From: Bryobacterales bacterium
GTDB lineage: Bacteria; Acidobacteriota; Terriglobia; Bryobacterales; Bryobacteraceae
NCBI GenBank assembly: GCA_020847045.1
Contig: JADLCT010000019.1
Coordinates: 1-53,197 of the forward strand
Reading direction: 5' to 3'
DNA: 53,197 nt
Each line of letters starts with the position of its first letter. The stretch's first letter is position 1. Shown here piece after piece: positions 9,125 to 17,520 of this stretch. The position numbers and the translations under genes are program-made. The notes beneath the pieces are model-generated. The model was not told the DNA's origin and made no database searches. It saw nothing but the letters and a program-made list of their open reading frames with translations.

Positions 9125-11242
9125 CTATTCAGCCGTGCCCGATTTTTCCGCTCCTCCCGTCAGCCATCGCGCCAGCCAGCCGTGCCATGTCTGATAAAAG
9201 AAGCGGTTATCCTCCCCTTTGAGGATCCAGTGATTCTCATCGGGGAAAACCACGAGCTTACTGGGGATGCGTAAGCGCTGCAGCAGGCTCCAGTTCTCCA
9301 GAGTCTGGTTGAGCGGCACACGGTAGTCCTTTTCGCCCACAGTGAGAAGCATGGGTGTACGGAACCGTGCGGCATGGCGAACCGGGTTCTGCTCGCGCCA
9401 CACGGGGCCTTGTTCCCACACCGGTCCGCCGTTGCCCAGCTCGCGGTGATAGATCGCGTCGCTGGTGCCCCACTGCGATTCCAGGTTGATCAAGCCCGCA
9501 TGCGAGTACAGGCACTTATACCGCGTGGTGGTTGCCTGGAGCCAGTTCGCCATGTGGCCTCCATAGCTGGCGCCTCCGGCGGCCAGACGCGATTCGTCCA
9601 GGAAGGGGAACTGCCGCAGGGCCTCGTTCACCGCCTGGTCGATTTCGGCCCCCGGCGTTGCCAAAGGATCATTCTGAATGCGCTGGGCGAACTGCTCGCC
9701 AAACCCGGTCGAGCCGGTGTAGTTAGTCATTAGAATCGCGTAGCCAGGCGCGGCCATCAGGTTATAGTTCCAGCGCTGGTGAAACTCATCCCGCGACATC
9801 GTGTGCGGACCGCCGTGAATGAACACCACCAGCGGATATTTCTTTGCGGGATCGAAGGCCGGAGGCAGCAACAGCATGTTGTGAATGCGCCGTCCGCGCG
9901 TCGAGGTGAACCAGAACTCCTTCATGGGTTGCCAGTCGATCTCCGCCGCCGCGCTCAGATTGAACCGCGTCACGGGACGGTGTCCGGAGGGCTCCACGCG
10001 CACAATCTCGCCTGGTTCGTGCGAGCTGTTGTAGTTCGCCAGCACAACGGGCGACGCTGGCGCGCCGGCCAGCGCCACTCCGGTATACACGCCCGCCTGA
10101 ACGGGCAGCAGCAGTCTGGGTTCGCCGCCAGAGGCGGCCACAGTGAAAATTTTCTCGTGCCCGGCCTCCTCCGCCGTCAGATAGATGGTCCGGCCGTCCG
10201 GCGACAGAACGTACTGGTTCACGGCGCGGTCGAAGCCGGGGGTTAGAAGCTGAAAGGAGGCCGCGCCGGAAGCCAGCGGCCAGGAGGCCGAGACAAGCCT
10301 CGGCAGGTGATACACCTTGCCGTCGTTTTCCACCTCGCGCAGGGCGAACAGCCTCGACCCATCGGGAGAAAAGCGCGCGCCGCCGTAGCTGAAATCGCCG
10401 CCAGCCAGCAGTTCGGGCTCGCCGGCCTCCAGGCCGGTCCTCCACATGTGGGTCAACACGGTCGCATAGGCGGCTGCGTTCCGGTTCTGAGTGGCTACGA
10501 AGACCAGACCTTTGCCATCCGGCGTCCAGACGCCCGTCAGGCTGGAGCCTGAAGTACCCGCGACGCCGTCGAATCCGGCCGTGGCTGCAAAACGCGTGCT
10601 GGCAAACAGATCCTTCACCGTGCGCGTGGCCAGATCGAGCGTGAGCAGGTGGGGTTTCCTGCCATCCAGCCAGTGATCCCAATTGCGGATGGGGAAGCCC
10701 TCATACACGAGCGCGTTGTAGGGGCGGGCTTTGCGTTCGGCCGCGGCCTTGCGGTTGGCCTCGTCGCCGGTGGCGCCCGGATAGATCCGGCTGGTGAACG
10801 CCAGCATTTTCCCATCCGGTGACCAGGAGGCGTTCGCGGCGCCGGTGCTGAGAGTGGTCAGACGTTCGGCCTCACCGCCCGCCGTCACGTGCAACAGGTA
10901 CAGTTGCGCCTCATCGTCGCCTTCGCGCTTGGCCGAAAACACCAGGCGGCTGGAATCCGGCGACCATTCAGGTCCGCTCTCGGCGCCGCGCGTAAAGGTG
11001 ATCTGCCGAGGTCCGGCCGAGCCATCGGCGGGCATCAGCCAGAGGTCCGAGCTGGTCTCCTTGCTGTCGTAAGCCGGACTGGTGACGGAAAACACCGCCC
11101 AGCGGCCATCAGGGCTCACCACGGGCGGGCCCACCCGCTTCATTTTCCACATCTGTTCGTGAGTGATGGGCGCCTTGGCCGCCAGAACCACCGTGCATGC
11201 GCACAGCGCCGCGGCATGGAACGCGAACCGCAATCTGTTCAT
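9125..11242 (-). CDS. Secreted S9 family prolyl-oligopeptidase-like serine peptidase
   Basis: A 705-residue protein with a signal peptide (RFAFHAAALCACTVVLAA). The N-terminal two-thirds is a WD40/TolB-like beta-propeller with repeated SPDG and WSPDSSRL blades. The C-terminal alpha/beta hydrolase domain has GGASYGGHMANW (nucleophile Ser), a VGEKDYRVP Asp and DENHWI His, so the Ser-Asp-His triad is complete. It likely cleaves short peptides outside the cytoplasm. ATG 11242 begins the signal peptide. The gene follows the PQQ propeller gene by only 17 bases, where a TACACT hexamer (11251-11256 complement) could give a separate start. Confidence 0.9.
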   Translation of the reverse strand: MNRLRFAFHAAALCACTVVLAAKAPITHEQMWKMKRVGPPVVSPDGRWAVFSVTSPAYDSKETSSDLWLMPADGSAGPRQITFTRGAESGPEWSPDSSRLVFSAKREGDDEAQLYLLHVTAGGEAERLTTLSTGAANASWSPDGKMLAFTSRIYPGATGDEANRKAAAERKARPYNALVYEGFPIRNWDHWLDGRKPHLLTLDLATRTVKDLFASTRFAATAGFDGVAGTSGSSLTGVWTPDGKGLVFVATQNRNAAAYATVLTHMWRTGLEAGEPELLAGGDFSYGGARFSPDGSRLFALREVENDGKVYHLPRLVSASWPLASGAASFQLLTPGFDRAVNQYVLSPDGRTIYLTAEEAGHEKIFTVAASGGEPRLLLPVQAGVYTGVALAGAPASPVVLANYNSSHEPGEIVRVEPSGHRPVTRFNLSAAAEIDWQPMKEFWFTSTRGRRIHNMLLLPPAFDPAKKYPLVVFIHGGPHTMSRDEFHQRWNYNLMAAPGYAILMTNYTGSTGFGEQFAQRIQNDPLATPGAEIDQAVNEALRQFPFLDESRLAAGGASYGGHMANWLQATTTRYKCLYSHAGLINLESQWGTSDAIYHRELGNGGPVWEQGPVWREQNPVRHAARFRTPMLLTVGEKDYRVPLNQTLENWSLLQRLRIPSKLVVFPDENHWILKGEDNRFFYQTWHGWLARWLTGGAEKSGTAE

Positions 11243-11259
11243 ATGCCCGTAGTGTACGG

Positions 11260-12570
11260 CTACCGCGCGGCGGCGGTAAAGGCGAGCACCACGTTGCCGG
11301 GGAGGCCGCCGGAGAGACCAAACCCGGACTGCGCCACTACGATGCCCTGCGCGACAATCGCCGCGCTGCCGTGAATCGAGCCGCCGCCCGTCCGGCTGCG
11401 CGTATCGAACGACCACAGCGGCGCGCCATCCCGTTCGCTGAAGGCCCACAGCTTGCCATCCATCGAACCGCTGAACACGGCGCCCGGAATCACGAACGGA
11501 GCGGCCGCGTGCACGCCCGCGCCGGCGCTCCACAGCTTCTTTCCATCGCGCAACCGCACCGCCGCCAGCCCCTTTGAAGCGCCCACATACAGTACGCCGC
11601 CGCCCACCGCCATTCCGGCGCGCACGCCGCCCGTACGGGTGGCCCAAACCTGCCGTCCCCCGGCATCGGGGTCCAGAGCCACCACGAAGCCCGGGGACTG
11701 CCCCACCAGCAGCAGGCGGGAGCCGTCCTCCAGCGTGTGCAGTACGGGCGCAACCTCGGCGGCCACGTCCCCGCCCTTGGTCTTCAGAGGCCGCTTCCAC
11801 GCGACGCGCCCGGTGTCCAGCGCGAGCGCCAGCACGCCGCCCGCGTTCACATAGAGCAGGCGCTTGTTCACGTCCAGGGCGGGGGCGCTTCGCACCGCCG
11901 CCTCTGTTTCCGCCTTCCACTCCACCTTGCCCGACTCGTTGTCAAGAGCCACCACGGCGCCCTGCCCATCCGCGCCCGCCACGGGCACATACAGACGGTT
12001 TCCATACAACACCGGAGAGCCCGCGATGACCGCCCCGGCGCGCTCGTCCACTCGTGTTTTCCAGACCGTCTTGCCGGACTTCGCGTCAATTGAATAGGCC
12101 TGCGCCCTATCGTCTCCGAAAAACAGCGCGGAGCGCGCATGACGGTTGGTTCCCATGGAGAGGGCCGTCCGCACGGGGACATCGGCTCGGAAGGTCCACT
12201 CGGCGCAGCCAGATGCCGCTTGGAGCGCGTAGATGACGCCATTGGCGCTCCCCAGGTAAAGCCGGCCTCCCACCAGCACCGGCTGGCTGGTCAGGGCGTT
12301 CACGCCGGGCAGGCGTATCTCCCATGCCAGCGCCAGCTTCGGCACATCGGTTGCCGTCAACCCGGCCATCTCCGCGGTTTGTGAACGCGTGTTGGCCGCA
12401 TCCGCGCCCCAGCCGTTCCAGAAGCTGGAATCGGTGCGCGGCTCCTGGCCCGCGGCGCACATTCGCGTCTGGCCCGCATCGCCCGGCACGCGCGGACCTG
12501 TCGAGTTATCCTGCGCCCCCGCGCCGTAAACCGCGGCGATCGCCGCCAATAAGGCTTTCCATGACCTCAT
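11260..12570 (-). CDS. Secreted PQQ-type beta-propeller protein, related to polyvinyl-alcohol dehydrogenase
   Basis: A 436-residue protein with a signal peptide (SWKALLAAIAAVYGAGA) and a seven- or eight-bladed propeller of PQQ/BamB-type repeats (GKTVWKT, GKVEWKA, GRVAWKR, GKKLWSA, GAPLWSF). The segment WNGWGADAANTRSQ matches the start of the PQQ domain in polyvinyl-alcohol dehydrogenases. Those enzymes normally carry a haem CxxCH domain in front; here only CAAGQEP remains, so no cytochrome is attached. It could be a PQQ oxidase needing a separate electron acceptor, or a non-catalytic propeller. It is divergent from the aminotransferase, with 21 bases between the starts. Confidence 0.75.
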   Translation of the reverse strand: MRSWKALLAAIAAVYGAGAQDNSTGPRVPGDAGQTRMCAAGQEPRTDSSFWNGWGADAANTRSQTAEMAGLTATDVPKLALAWEIRLPGVNALTSQPVLVGGRLYLGSANGVIYALQAASGCAEWTFRADVPVRTALSMGTNRHARSALFFGDDRAQAYSIDAKSGKTVWKTRVDERAGAVIAGSPVLYGNRLYVPVAGADGQGAVVALDNESGKVEWKAETEAAVRSAPALDVNKRLLYVNAGGVLALALDTGRVAWKRPLKTKGGDVAAEVAPVLHTLEDGSRLLLVGQSPGFVVALDPDAGGRQVWATRTGGVRAGMAVGGGVLYVGASKGLAAVRLRDGKKLWSAGAGVHAAAPFVIPGAVFSGSMDGKLWAFSERDGAPLWSFDTRSRTGGGSIHGSAAIVAQGIVVAQSGFGLSGGLPGNVVLAFTAAAR

Positions 12571-12576
12571 CGCGCC

Positions 12577-12584
12577 AGTATAGT
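12577..12584. promoter_or_regulatory. Overlapping divergent -10 hexamers
   Basis: In eight bases (AGTATAGT) the plus strand reads TATAGT (12579-12584), 7 nt before the aminotransferase ATG, and the minus strand reads TATACT (12577-12582), 6 nt before the propeller ATG. Only 21 bases separate the two starts, so any promoter must lie here or inside the opposite gene. No ribosome-binding site fits. Confidence 0.5.
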
Positions 12585-12591
12585 GTGGAGT

Positions 12592-13815
12592 ATGCGCCGA
12601 CGCGACCTTCTTTCCGCCCTTGCCGTTCCCGCCGCCCTTCCCACCGACACACTCTTCCGGAAGGATGCCGAACGTTACTGGCTGCAACTGCGCAAAGAAC
12701 AGTTTCTGCTTCCGGACTCGCGCGCGTTCATGAACAACGGCAGCCTGGGCGTAACGCCGCGTCCCGTGCTGAAGGCCGTGGAAGAGTACATGGAGAACGC
12801 CGCCGCGCTGACGATTCCCGAGTATGAGTATCCGCGCTGGGGTTATGAGTCATTGGATTCGCAGCGCACCATCGCCGCCGCGTTTTTGGGCTGCCGGAAG
12901 GAGGATCTGGCGTTCACGCACAACGCCACCGAGGCGCTCTCCACCATCGCCGCCGGAATTGACCTGAAGCCGGGCGACGAGGTTCTCAGCACGGACCAGG
13001 AGCACCCTTCGGGGCGCGCCGGATGGCTGCTGAAGCAGGCGCGTTACGGCAATCCCTTCCGGGAAGTCCCGATGCCCATTCCGCCCGCCTCGCCCGATGC
13101 GCTTGCCGACGCCCTGTTGTCGGCCATCGGACCGCGCACGCGCGTGCTCTTTTTTTCCGGCATCCTTTCGGCGACGGGCCTGGTGATGCCGGTGCGCAAG
13201 ATTTGCGACGCCGCCCGCGCCAAGGGGCTGATCACGGTGGTGGACGGCGCGCATGTGAACGGACAGATTCCGCTGCGGCTCGATGAGATGGGCTGCGATT
13301 ACTATGCCGGCAGTCCGCACAAGTGGATGTTCGCTCCGGCCGGGAGCGGGATTTTGTATGGCCGTCCTGAAATGCTGGAGCGTTTGTGGCCTTCCATCGT
13401 CACCGGCGGTTGGGACCGCAAGCAGGACCACGCCGAACGGTTCATGAAGGTGGGCACCAACAACCGGGCCATCATCGAGGGCATGGTGGCCGGCATCCGG
13501 TTTGGCAATGAAATCGGCTGGCCGCGCATCTATGACCGCATCCACTCACTGGCCCGCACGGCGCGCGCCCGGGCCGCCGCACTGCCCTACGTCAAGCTCC
13601 TGACGCCGGACAACGATGCGCTGTACGGCTCGCTCATCTCGATCGACCTCGACAAAAAGATCGCCAACCCGTTCATGGCCGAGTGCGAGCGGCGCAAAAT
13701 CTGGATTGTGCGCGGCACGCGGATTCGCGTCTCGTCGCACATTCATACGCGGCCGCAGGACATCGACGCCTTTTTCGGAACGCTGGAAGAGGTGGCTAAG
13801 AAGACGGGCGTCTGA
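12592..13815 (+). CDS. Class V aminotransferase-fold PLP enzyme, probably exported
   Basis: A 407-residue PLP enzyme of the aminotransferase V/cysteine desulfurase/isopenicillin epimerase group. THNATEALSTIAAG binds the phosphate, VVDGAHVNGQ holds the Asp that pairs with the pyridine nitrogen, and GSPHKWMFAPAG carries the Schiff-base Lys. The N-terminus MRRRDLLSALAVPAALP looks like a Tat signal, as in many Acidobacteria and Planctomycetes paralogues, which would export the folded holoenzyme. The reaction is not predictable; racemase, epimerase and desulfurase are all possible. It ends 6 bases before the convergent GH57 gene. Confidence 0.85.
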   Translation: MRRRDLLSALAVPAALPTDTLFRKDAERYWLQLRKEQFLLPDSRAFMNNGSLGVTPRPVLKAVEEYMENAAALTIPEYEYPRWGYESLDSQRTIAAAFLGCRKEDLAFTHNATEALSTIAAGIDLKPGDEVLSTDQEHPSGRAGWLLKQARYGNPFREVPMPIPPASPDALADALLSAIGPRTRVLFFSGILSATGLVMPVRKICDAARAKGLITVVDGAHVNGQIPLRLDEMGCDYYAGSPHKWMFAPAGSGILYGRPEMLERLWPSIVTGGWDRKQDHAERFMKVGTNNRAIIEGMVAGIRFGNEIGWPRIYDRIHSLARTARARAAALPYVKLLTPDNDALYGSLISIDLDKKIANPFMAECERRKIWIVRGTRIRVSSHIHTRPQDIDAFFGTLEEVAKKTGV

Positions 13816-13821
13816 CCGCCT

Positions 13822-15906
13822 CTATATCGCCCACTCATGGTGGTCGGCCGTGAGCAGTTCCAGGCTGCCTTCACCCGGGATGGCGTCCAGCGGCAGCGCG
13901 CCGCGCCACAGCGAGAGCTTCATGCGCGGGATGTCGCCCGGTGAACGCCGCGTCTTTGACAAGGGAATCCGGATTTCCACCAGTTTTTGGCAGGCCAGTG
14001 TGACCGGTTCGGGCGCCGGTTCGCCCAGCGTCAGATCGCATTCGAACGCTTCGAAGGTCAGGTGGATGCGCAGGCCCATCTCGATCTCGTTGAAGTCCAG
14101 GCGCAGAAAGAGATACTCCTGGTCGGAGCCGTACAGCACGCGCACCAGCGGCGATTCGGCCCCGTGCATCGAGCTTTGCCGCCGGTCCGGCTTGTAGCAT
14201 CCGGCGCCCATCCACTCGAAATAGGAGCTGTTCAAGCCGTCGATGGTTGCCGTCAGCGGCGATGAGGGCGGCGTATGGTCGGCCTGCGTGCTGGTCATCA
14301 TGATCGGCCGGGACAGCTCGTCCGGCGGCGGCTGATTCAGAGCCTGGTACACGTTGGCCAGGTGCGAGCGGTAGAGGCGGTCGAACTCCGGCGCGTTGTC
14401 GGAAAAGTGTTCGGGTCCGTACCACCAGCACCAGTCGGACCCCTCGGCGATCAGCAGCTCCTCGTAGGCCAGCTTGCGCTTCTCTTCGGGCAGTCGGCTC
14501 CCCTCGGGCGAGGCCAGCACGCGGTCGTAGGTTTGCCGCGCATCCAGCAGCAGTTCCCAGGCGTGGTTGTCCTCCTGCGCGCCGATCCAGACGTCGAAGT
14601 TGGCGTTAATCCACGAGCCGGGAAAGATGCGGCTGAGGGAGCGGGGCTGTATGGCCTGATGGGCCTCCGACACCGTCACGGCCGCCATGTCGGACGACTC
14701 GGAGATGCGCCGGTAGAGCTCACGCAGGAAGGGCCGTCCATTCAGGTCGAAGTGCTCCCAGGCGTTTTCACCGTCCAGGATCACGGGCACCATGGCCGGT
14801 TCGCCCCGGTGCACAAACGGCGCGCAGTTTTCCCGGATGCGGTCCAGGAAGTGGCCCGCCGCCTCGCCCGCGCCCATGCGCGAGTAGACGAAGCCCACCA
14901 GGTCGGAAAGATAGTGATCGCGGAAGATCATCCGCATCGAGCGGCCTTCCTGCGCCCAGTTGTAGGTGCGGTAGGTTTCGTCGGTGCCGGCCGTGTGGCC
15001 CAGGGTCCGCGAAAGCACGCCGTTGTCGGTAGCGGCCCACTGAAAGCCCTCCTCGGCCGCCAGCGCCAGAGCCTGGTCCGACACCGAGCCCTCCGAAGGC
15101 CACAAGCCGGCGGGGGCGGCGCCGAATAGCTTCGTCATAAACTCGCGCGCCGTGCGCAACTGGTGCCGGGCATCTTCGGGATAGCGGAAGGGGCGGGGCA
15201 GAGGCACGCCGGGATGCGCCACGGCGGCGATCTGCGAATCGCACAGCAGAGGCAGAATGGGGTGGTAGAAGGGTGTGGTCGAAATCTCGATTTGGCCCCG
15301 TTGGGCGAACTCACGGTAGACGGGAATCACTTTCCCGCAGATTTCGCGCTGCTTCCTGCCCATCAGCGCCTGGTCCTCCAGCGTGTAGCCGGAGCCTTTG
15401 CGCACCAGGCGCGCCACGTCGGGGTCGTTGTCCAGGAACTCCTCGTCGAACCAGGCCAACTGCGACAGCACCTGCAGGTCGCGCATCGCCTGCGGGTGCA
15501 GCAACTGACGGGCCCGGCTGAAGTCGTTGCCCGAGCCCTGCCAGGAGTCGTACAACTCGCCGTAGCGCGGATAGCGGCGGATCATCTTGTTCGGATGCGC
15601 CTGGAAAAAATAGCGCAGAATGAACTGCTTGTCGTCTTCGGTCAGCTCTTCGGCCGGTTTCAGAGCCGCCCGCAGAAAGGGGTCCAAAGCCTTCCCCTCG
15701 GCGTACTCCTGAATCTGCACCACCATGGACGGCACGAGGTTGAACGTCTGGTGCACATTGGGGAACTCTTCCAGCACCTTCACCATGCCGTAGTAGTCTT
15801 TCAGGGCGTGCATGCGGGTCCACGGCAGGTGATACTCACCACTGATCAGGTCCTTATAAAAAGGCTGATGCATATGCCAAACAAAACAGATGTGGATCTT
15901 TGCCAT
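13822..15906 (-). CDS. Glycoside hydrolase family 57 protein (alpha-amylase/glucanotransferase type)
   Basis: A 694-residue cytoplasmic protein without a signal peptide. It opens with the GH57 signature FVWHMHQPFY, has GLWPSEGSVSD where the family's catalytic Glu lies, and VPVILDGENAWEHF with the acid Asp. GH57 enzymes act on alpha-glucans (amylase, amylopullulanase, 4-alpha-glucanotransferase, branching) with retention. After the (beta/alpha)7 barrel, about 250 residues form alpha-helical and beta-sandwich parts seen in the long members. A role in glycogen or maltodextrin turnover is inferred. No other glycogen gene is adjacent. Confidence 0.88.
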   Translation of the reverse strand: MAKIHICFVWHMHQPFYKDLISGEYHLPWTRMHALKDYYGMVKVLEEFPNVHQTFNLVPSMVVQIQEYAEGKALDPFLRAALKPAEELTEDDKQFILRYFFQAHPNKMIRRYPRYGELYDSWQGSGNDFSRARQLLHPQAMRDLQVLSQLAWFDEEFLDNDPDVARLVRKGSGYTLEDQALMGRKQREICGKVIPVYREFAQRGQIEISTTPFYHPILPLLCDSQIAAVAHPGVPLPRPFRYPEDARHQLRTAREFMTKLFGAAPAGLWPSEGSVSDQALALAAEEGFQWAATDNGVLSRTLGHTAGTDETYRTYNWAQEGRSMRMIFRDHYLSDLVGFVYSRMGAGEAAGHFLDRIRENCAPFVHRGEPAMVPVILDGENAWEHFDLNGRPFLRELYRRISESSDMAAVTVSEAHQAIQPRSLSRIFPGSWINANFDVWIGAQEDNHAWELLLDARQTYDRVLASPEGSRLPEEKRKLAYEELLIAEGSDWCWWYGPEHFSDNAPEFDRLYRSHLANVYQALNQPPPDELSRPIMMTSTQADHTPPSSPLTATIDGLNSSYFEWMGAGCYKPDRRQSSMHGAESPLVRVLYGSDQEYLFLRLDFNEIEMGLRIHLTFEAFECDLTLGEPAPEPVTLACQKLVEIRIPLSKTRRSPGDIPRMKLSLWRGALPLDAIPGEGSLELLTADHHEWAI

Positions 15907-15976
15907 GGGAGTTCGTCAGGGGAACAGGTTGCCTGGGGCAGCCCGCTATACCGCTTATCCAATATTTTACCGCTCG

Positions 15977-15985
15977 TGCTGTAAT
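15977..15985 (+). promoter_or_regulatory. Extended -10 promoter
   Basis: TGCTGTAAT fits the extended -10 form TGn-TATAAT with one mismatch and ends 6 bases before the ATG at 15992. No -35 box stands out. Confidence 0.35.
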
Positions 15986-15991
15986 GGCGGC

Positions 15992-16408
15992 ATGAGACTG
16001 TTCATGGGTATGGCCGTGTTTGTCTGCCTCCTTCCGGCCCAGGAGATCCGCTGCCCCCAAACGATTGAAACGAAACCTCAGGTGCTGGCAAAGGAGGCTC
16101 CCGGCTGGAAGGCTGTGGCGAGGGACAGCCGTCATGAGCTGGCCAATGTCACTGTCTATGATGGTCCTATCGAGGAAAATGCCTCGCTGGTGCCGGACGG
16201 CACACGGAAGGTGGGAAAAAAGGTGGAGGAGTTCTGGAAGCTCGATGCGAAGAGCAGGCGCGGCTACTGGCTCCAATGCCAGTATGCGGCCACCTCGCTG
16301 ACGCTGGTCCGCCCCGCTTCCAAAGGGGCTGCCTCGTGCGTCGTCACCGCGAACCCGGCGATGACGCTCGAAGGCCGCGCCGTCATCGAAGCCGCCGTCT
16401 GCAAATAG
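15992..16408 (+). CDS. Small secreted STY0301-family-like protein
   Basis: A 138-residue protein with a signal peptide (RLFMGMAVFVCLLPAQ). The mature part has EIRCPQTIE, then GWKAV, VYDGPIEENASLVPDG, FWKL, YWLQCQYAATSLTL, and ends in ...CVV...AVCK. The order CP - GW - YxGP - LxPD - W - YWLxCxY - C matches the small periplasmic STY0301 family of Proteobacteria as I recall it. Four or so Cys could form two disulfides. Function is unknown. It is monocistronic, upstream of a strong GC hairpin at 16426-16445. Confidence 0.6.
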   Translation: MRLFMGMAVFVCLLPAQEIRCPQTIETKPQVLAKEAPGWKAVARDSRHELANVTVYDGPIEENASLVPDGTRKVGKKVEEFWKLDAKSRRGYWLQCQYAATSLTLVRPASKGAASCVVTANPAMTLEGRAVIEAAVCK

Positions 16409-16425
16409 ACACCCGGTAAGCGGCG

Positions 16426-16445
16426 GGGGGCGGAAGGCCGCCCCC
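16426..16445. terminator. GC-rich hairpin between convergent genes
   Basis: Perfect 8-bp stem GGGGGCGG / CCGCCCCC with an AAGG loop, between the STY0301-like gene and the convergent small gene. No T-run follows on either strand, so it would be a weak or Rho-assisted terminator at best. Confidence 0.4.
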
Positions 16446-16465
16446 ATGCCACTCGCCGTGGGGCT

Positions 16466-16660
16466 CTAACATTCGCGCAAGGTCCGCTCCACTTCGGCCC
16501 GTACGGCCGCGGCAAACTGGGGATCCCGCATCCGTTCGGCCGTAATCTCGTTGATGTCGATCTTCCGGCTCCGTTCGCGCAGCGCCCGGCCGGCCTCGGA
16601 GGCCAGAACCTCCAACTGCCGGTCATCCAGGCCGCGAATCATCTCTTCAATGGATTCCAT
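16466..16660 (-). CDS. Small acidic helical protein, unknown
   Basis: A 64-residue, charged, probably all-helical protein (MESIEEMIRGLDDRQLEVLA...). AAGGGAGAAGG lies 5-15 bases before the ATG, a strong ribosome-binding site. It ends with a single Cys. It follows the coiled-coil gene at 16694 by 33 bases on the same strand, so the two are probably co-transcribed. No family recognised. Confidence 0.6.
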   Translation of the reverse strand: MESIEEMIRGLDDRQLEVLASEAGRALRERSRKIDINEITAERMRDPQFAAAVRAEVERTLREC

Positions 16661-16693
16661 GTCCTTCTCCCTTTCGTTCCGTGGTTGTCACTC

Positions 16694-17455
16694 TTAAATA
16701 GTTGGATCCAGTTCCCGGGCCAGGCGCTCGAAGGCCACCTTCCGCTCGTCGGCCCAGCGCAAATGCTCGTTGCCGCGCCGGTCGTACTCGTCGGCCTGCG
16801 CAAACAGACGGCCGGACACCGTGTTCACTGGGTCGAACACGATTCCCCCTTCGTGCAGCGCCGCCTCCGACATCAGCTCCGCCGTCCTGCGGAAGCGCTC
16901 CTGGCCGGTTTTGCGCAGCTCCTCGCACAGGGCGAAGTTCGCCTCCGCCTCACAAAACAGCAGGCCGATCTCGGCCTCCGGTAACTGGCGCTCGGCAATC
17001 CGCAACGCCGCCCGCGAAACCGAACGGAACTCCCGTTCGGCCTCCTCTAGCGACCGGGTAGCCTCCCCCACGCCCTTCGGCTTTTCCGGAGCGGCAATCC
17101 AGATCTCATCCAGACGGGCCGCCGCCTCCCGCACCTTGCCCTGCGCCTCACGCGCCCGCAGCGTCAACCGCCCGTGCGACTCCCGCAGGTGCTCCACGCG
17201 CCGCCGGCACTCTTCCCGCGCCGCAATCGCCGCGGCCGGCGCCTCGCTCTTCTCCGCGGCCTCGATCAGCTCGCGAACCTTCCGCTGCAACTCCGCCTGC
17301 GCCTCGGCGTCCGACTCATGGGTCTTAACCTCAATTTGTGGATATTCCATCTCTGCCATCGACGGCTCCGCGCCCGCCTCCTGCAGCAATTCTGATGACC
17401 AACCCCTTCGCGCGCCGCCCCGGCGCTCAACGATCCCCCTGAAAACACGGCTCAA
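16694..17455 (-). CDS. Coiled-coil protein, unknown
   Basis: A 253-residue cytoplasmic protein if read from the TTG at 17455, which has AGGAAGG six bases before it. A shorter form from ATG 17359 (MAEMEYPQIEV) is possible. Residues 45-230 are a long series of Glu/Arg/Ala-rich heptads predicted to be helical, with REECRRRVEHLRESHGRL and LEEAEREFRSVSRAALRIAERQLPE-like segments in the middle. No enzymatic motif is seen. It is co-directional with the small gene downstream, suggesting a two-gene unit of unknown role. Confidence 0.6.
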   Translation of the reverse strand: MSRVFRGIVERRGGARRGWSSELLQEAGAEPSMAEMEYPQIEVKTHESDAEAQAELQRKVRELIEAAEKSEAPAAAIAAREECRRRVEHLRESHGRLTLRAREAQGKVREAAARLDEIWIAAPEKPKGVGEATRSLEEAEREFRSVSRAALRIAERQLPEAEIGLLFCEAEANFALCEELRKTGQERFRRTAELMSEAALHEGGIVFDPVNTVSGRLFAQADEYDRRGNEHLRWADERKVAFERLARELDPTI

Positions 17456-17505
17456 AAAACGCCTTCCTGGCCGTGAACCCCGGTCCGGCCCGTAAAGCCG
17501 CCCCC

Positions 17506-17511
17506 TATAAT
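17506..17511 (+). promoter_or_regulatory. -10 box of the dCMP deaminase gene
   Basis: A perfect TATAAT ends nine bases before the TTG start at 17521. Transcription would begin at or next to the start codon. Confidence 0.45.
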
Positions 17512-17520
17512 GGATTTGCC

